From: Betaproteobacteria bacterium
Lineage (GTDB): Bacteria; Pseudomonadota; Gammaproteobacteria; Burkholderiales; Gallionellaceae
DNA: 5,554 bases
Reading direction: 5' to 3'
Assembly: GCA_028871775.1 (NCBI GenBank)
Contig: JAGWMH010000128.1
Location: 1-5,554 of the forward strand
In this document: positions 5,028 to 5,554 of the stretch, in pieces
How the letters are laid out: each line of letters opens with the position of its first letter
Numbering within the stretch: position 1 is the stretch's first letter
The notes under the pieces: model-generated
What the model was told of the DNA's origin: nothing
The model's input: the letters and a program-made list of their open reading frames with translations, nothing else
Databases searched by the model: none
Made by a program: the position numbers and the translations under genes

Positions 5028-5554
5028 TTGCGCCGACCCATCTGGTTGAAAGTATAGAGTAGCAGCAATGCCAGAAAGGCGAACAACAGCATGCCCGCCG
5101 ACAACCAGTGAGCCTGTGCGTATTCCATTGCCTCGACGTGATCATAAATCTGCACCGACACCACACGGGTCTGGTTCGGAATGTTGCCGCCGATCATCAG
5201 CACCACGCCGAATTCGCCGACCGTGTGCGCGAAGCCCAGCACCGAGGCGGTGAGGAAGCCGGGTTTGGCCAGGGGCAGCACCACGCTGAAAAAGCTATCC
5301 AGCGCCGATGCGCGCAGGGTGGCTGCGGTTTCCAGCATCCGTTCGGGGATAGCCTCGAAGGCATTTTGCAGCGGTTGCACCACAAACGGCAGGGAATAAA
5401 ACACCGATGCAACCACCAGCCCGGCGAAGGTAAATGGCAGCAAGCCCATCCCCAAAAACTGCATGAGATGGCCGAGCGGGCCATTCGGTCCCATCGCCAC
5501 CAGCAGGTAAAAACCGATCACCGTCGGCGGCAGCACGATGGGCAGTGCCACCAC
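5024..5554 (-). CDS. modB: Molybdate ABC transporter permease ModB, C-terminal part (cut by window edge)
   Basis: 176 codons are visible and the frame is open at the window edge, where the first codon is GTG for valine and not a start. Relative to a typical ModB of about 225-230 residues, roughly 50 N-terminal residues are missing. ModB is the inner-membrane channel subunit that pairs with ModC and receives molybdate from periplasmic ModA. Diagnostic stretches are [15 protein letters not shown] near visible residues 4-18, the EAA-loop that contacts the ATPase ([20 protein letters not shown], about 75-94), and the ModB-typical [18 protein letters not shown] at 113-130. Hydrophobic segments lie near 5-20, 40-60, 100-122 and 150-170. 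Its TGA overlaps the modC ATG by four bases. modA would be expected upstream, beyond the right edge. Confidence 0.95.
   Translation of the reverse strand: MVALPIVLPPTVIGFYLLVAMGPNGPLGHLMQFLGMGLLPFTFAGLVVASVFYSLPFVVQPLQNAFEAIPERMLETAATLRASALDSFFSVVLPLAKPGFLTASVLGFAHTVGEFGVVLMIGGNIPNQTRVVSVQIYDHVEAMEYAQAHWLSAGMLLFAFLALLLLYTFNQMGRRK

Noticed and set aside
4062..5057. Long open frame on the plus strand opposite modC
   Set aside because: It is exactly antisense to an intact ModC with all motifs; its translation is His/Gln-rich without any domain, as expected from the complement of a GC-biased gene.

Overview
The window looks like chromosomal DNA of a Gram-negative bacterium, most likely a betaproteobacterium. 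This is inference from the BtuM-type B12 transporter, a ModB/ModC pair with proteobacterial features, moderately high GC and well-formed Shine-Dalgarno sites; no marker gene fixes the taxon. All supported genes lie on the minus strand, so transcription runs from the high coordinates to the low ones.

Right part (about 3438-5554): the 3' end of a molybdate ABC transporter operon, with modB (5' end cut by the window) overlapping modC by four bases. About 100 bp downstream is a small exported single-domain rhodanese. It ends just before a strong 9-bp hairpin and a second near-palindrome.

Middle (about 2809-3437): roughly 630 bp without a recognisable protein family. It holds several inverted repeats, one possible 42-codon ORF (2855-2983) and a weak candidate promoter in front of the next operon. 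It separates the molybdate/rhodanese block from the methyltransferase block.

Left part (1-2808): a compact corrinoid-dependent methyl-transfer cluster. The order of transcription is an MtaC/MtbC-like corrinoid protein, a full-length UroD/MtaA-family methyltransferase with an H-x-C...C zinc site, a BtuM-family vitamin B12 transporter, and the first 113 codons of a second UroD/MtaA-family methyltransferase that runs off the window. The likely logic is that one methyltransferase loads a methyl group from an unknown donor onto the corrinoid protein, the other passes it to an acceptor, and BtuM supplies the corrinoid. The most interesting point is the B12 importer lying between two B12-dependent methyltransferase genes, with no cobalamin riboswitch that I could recognise.
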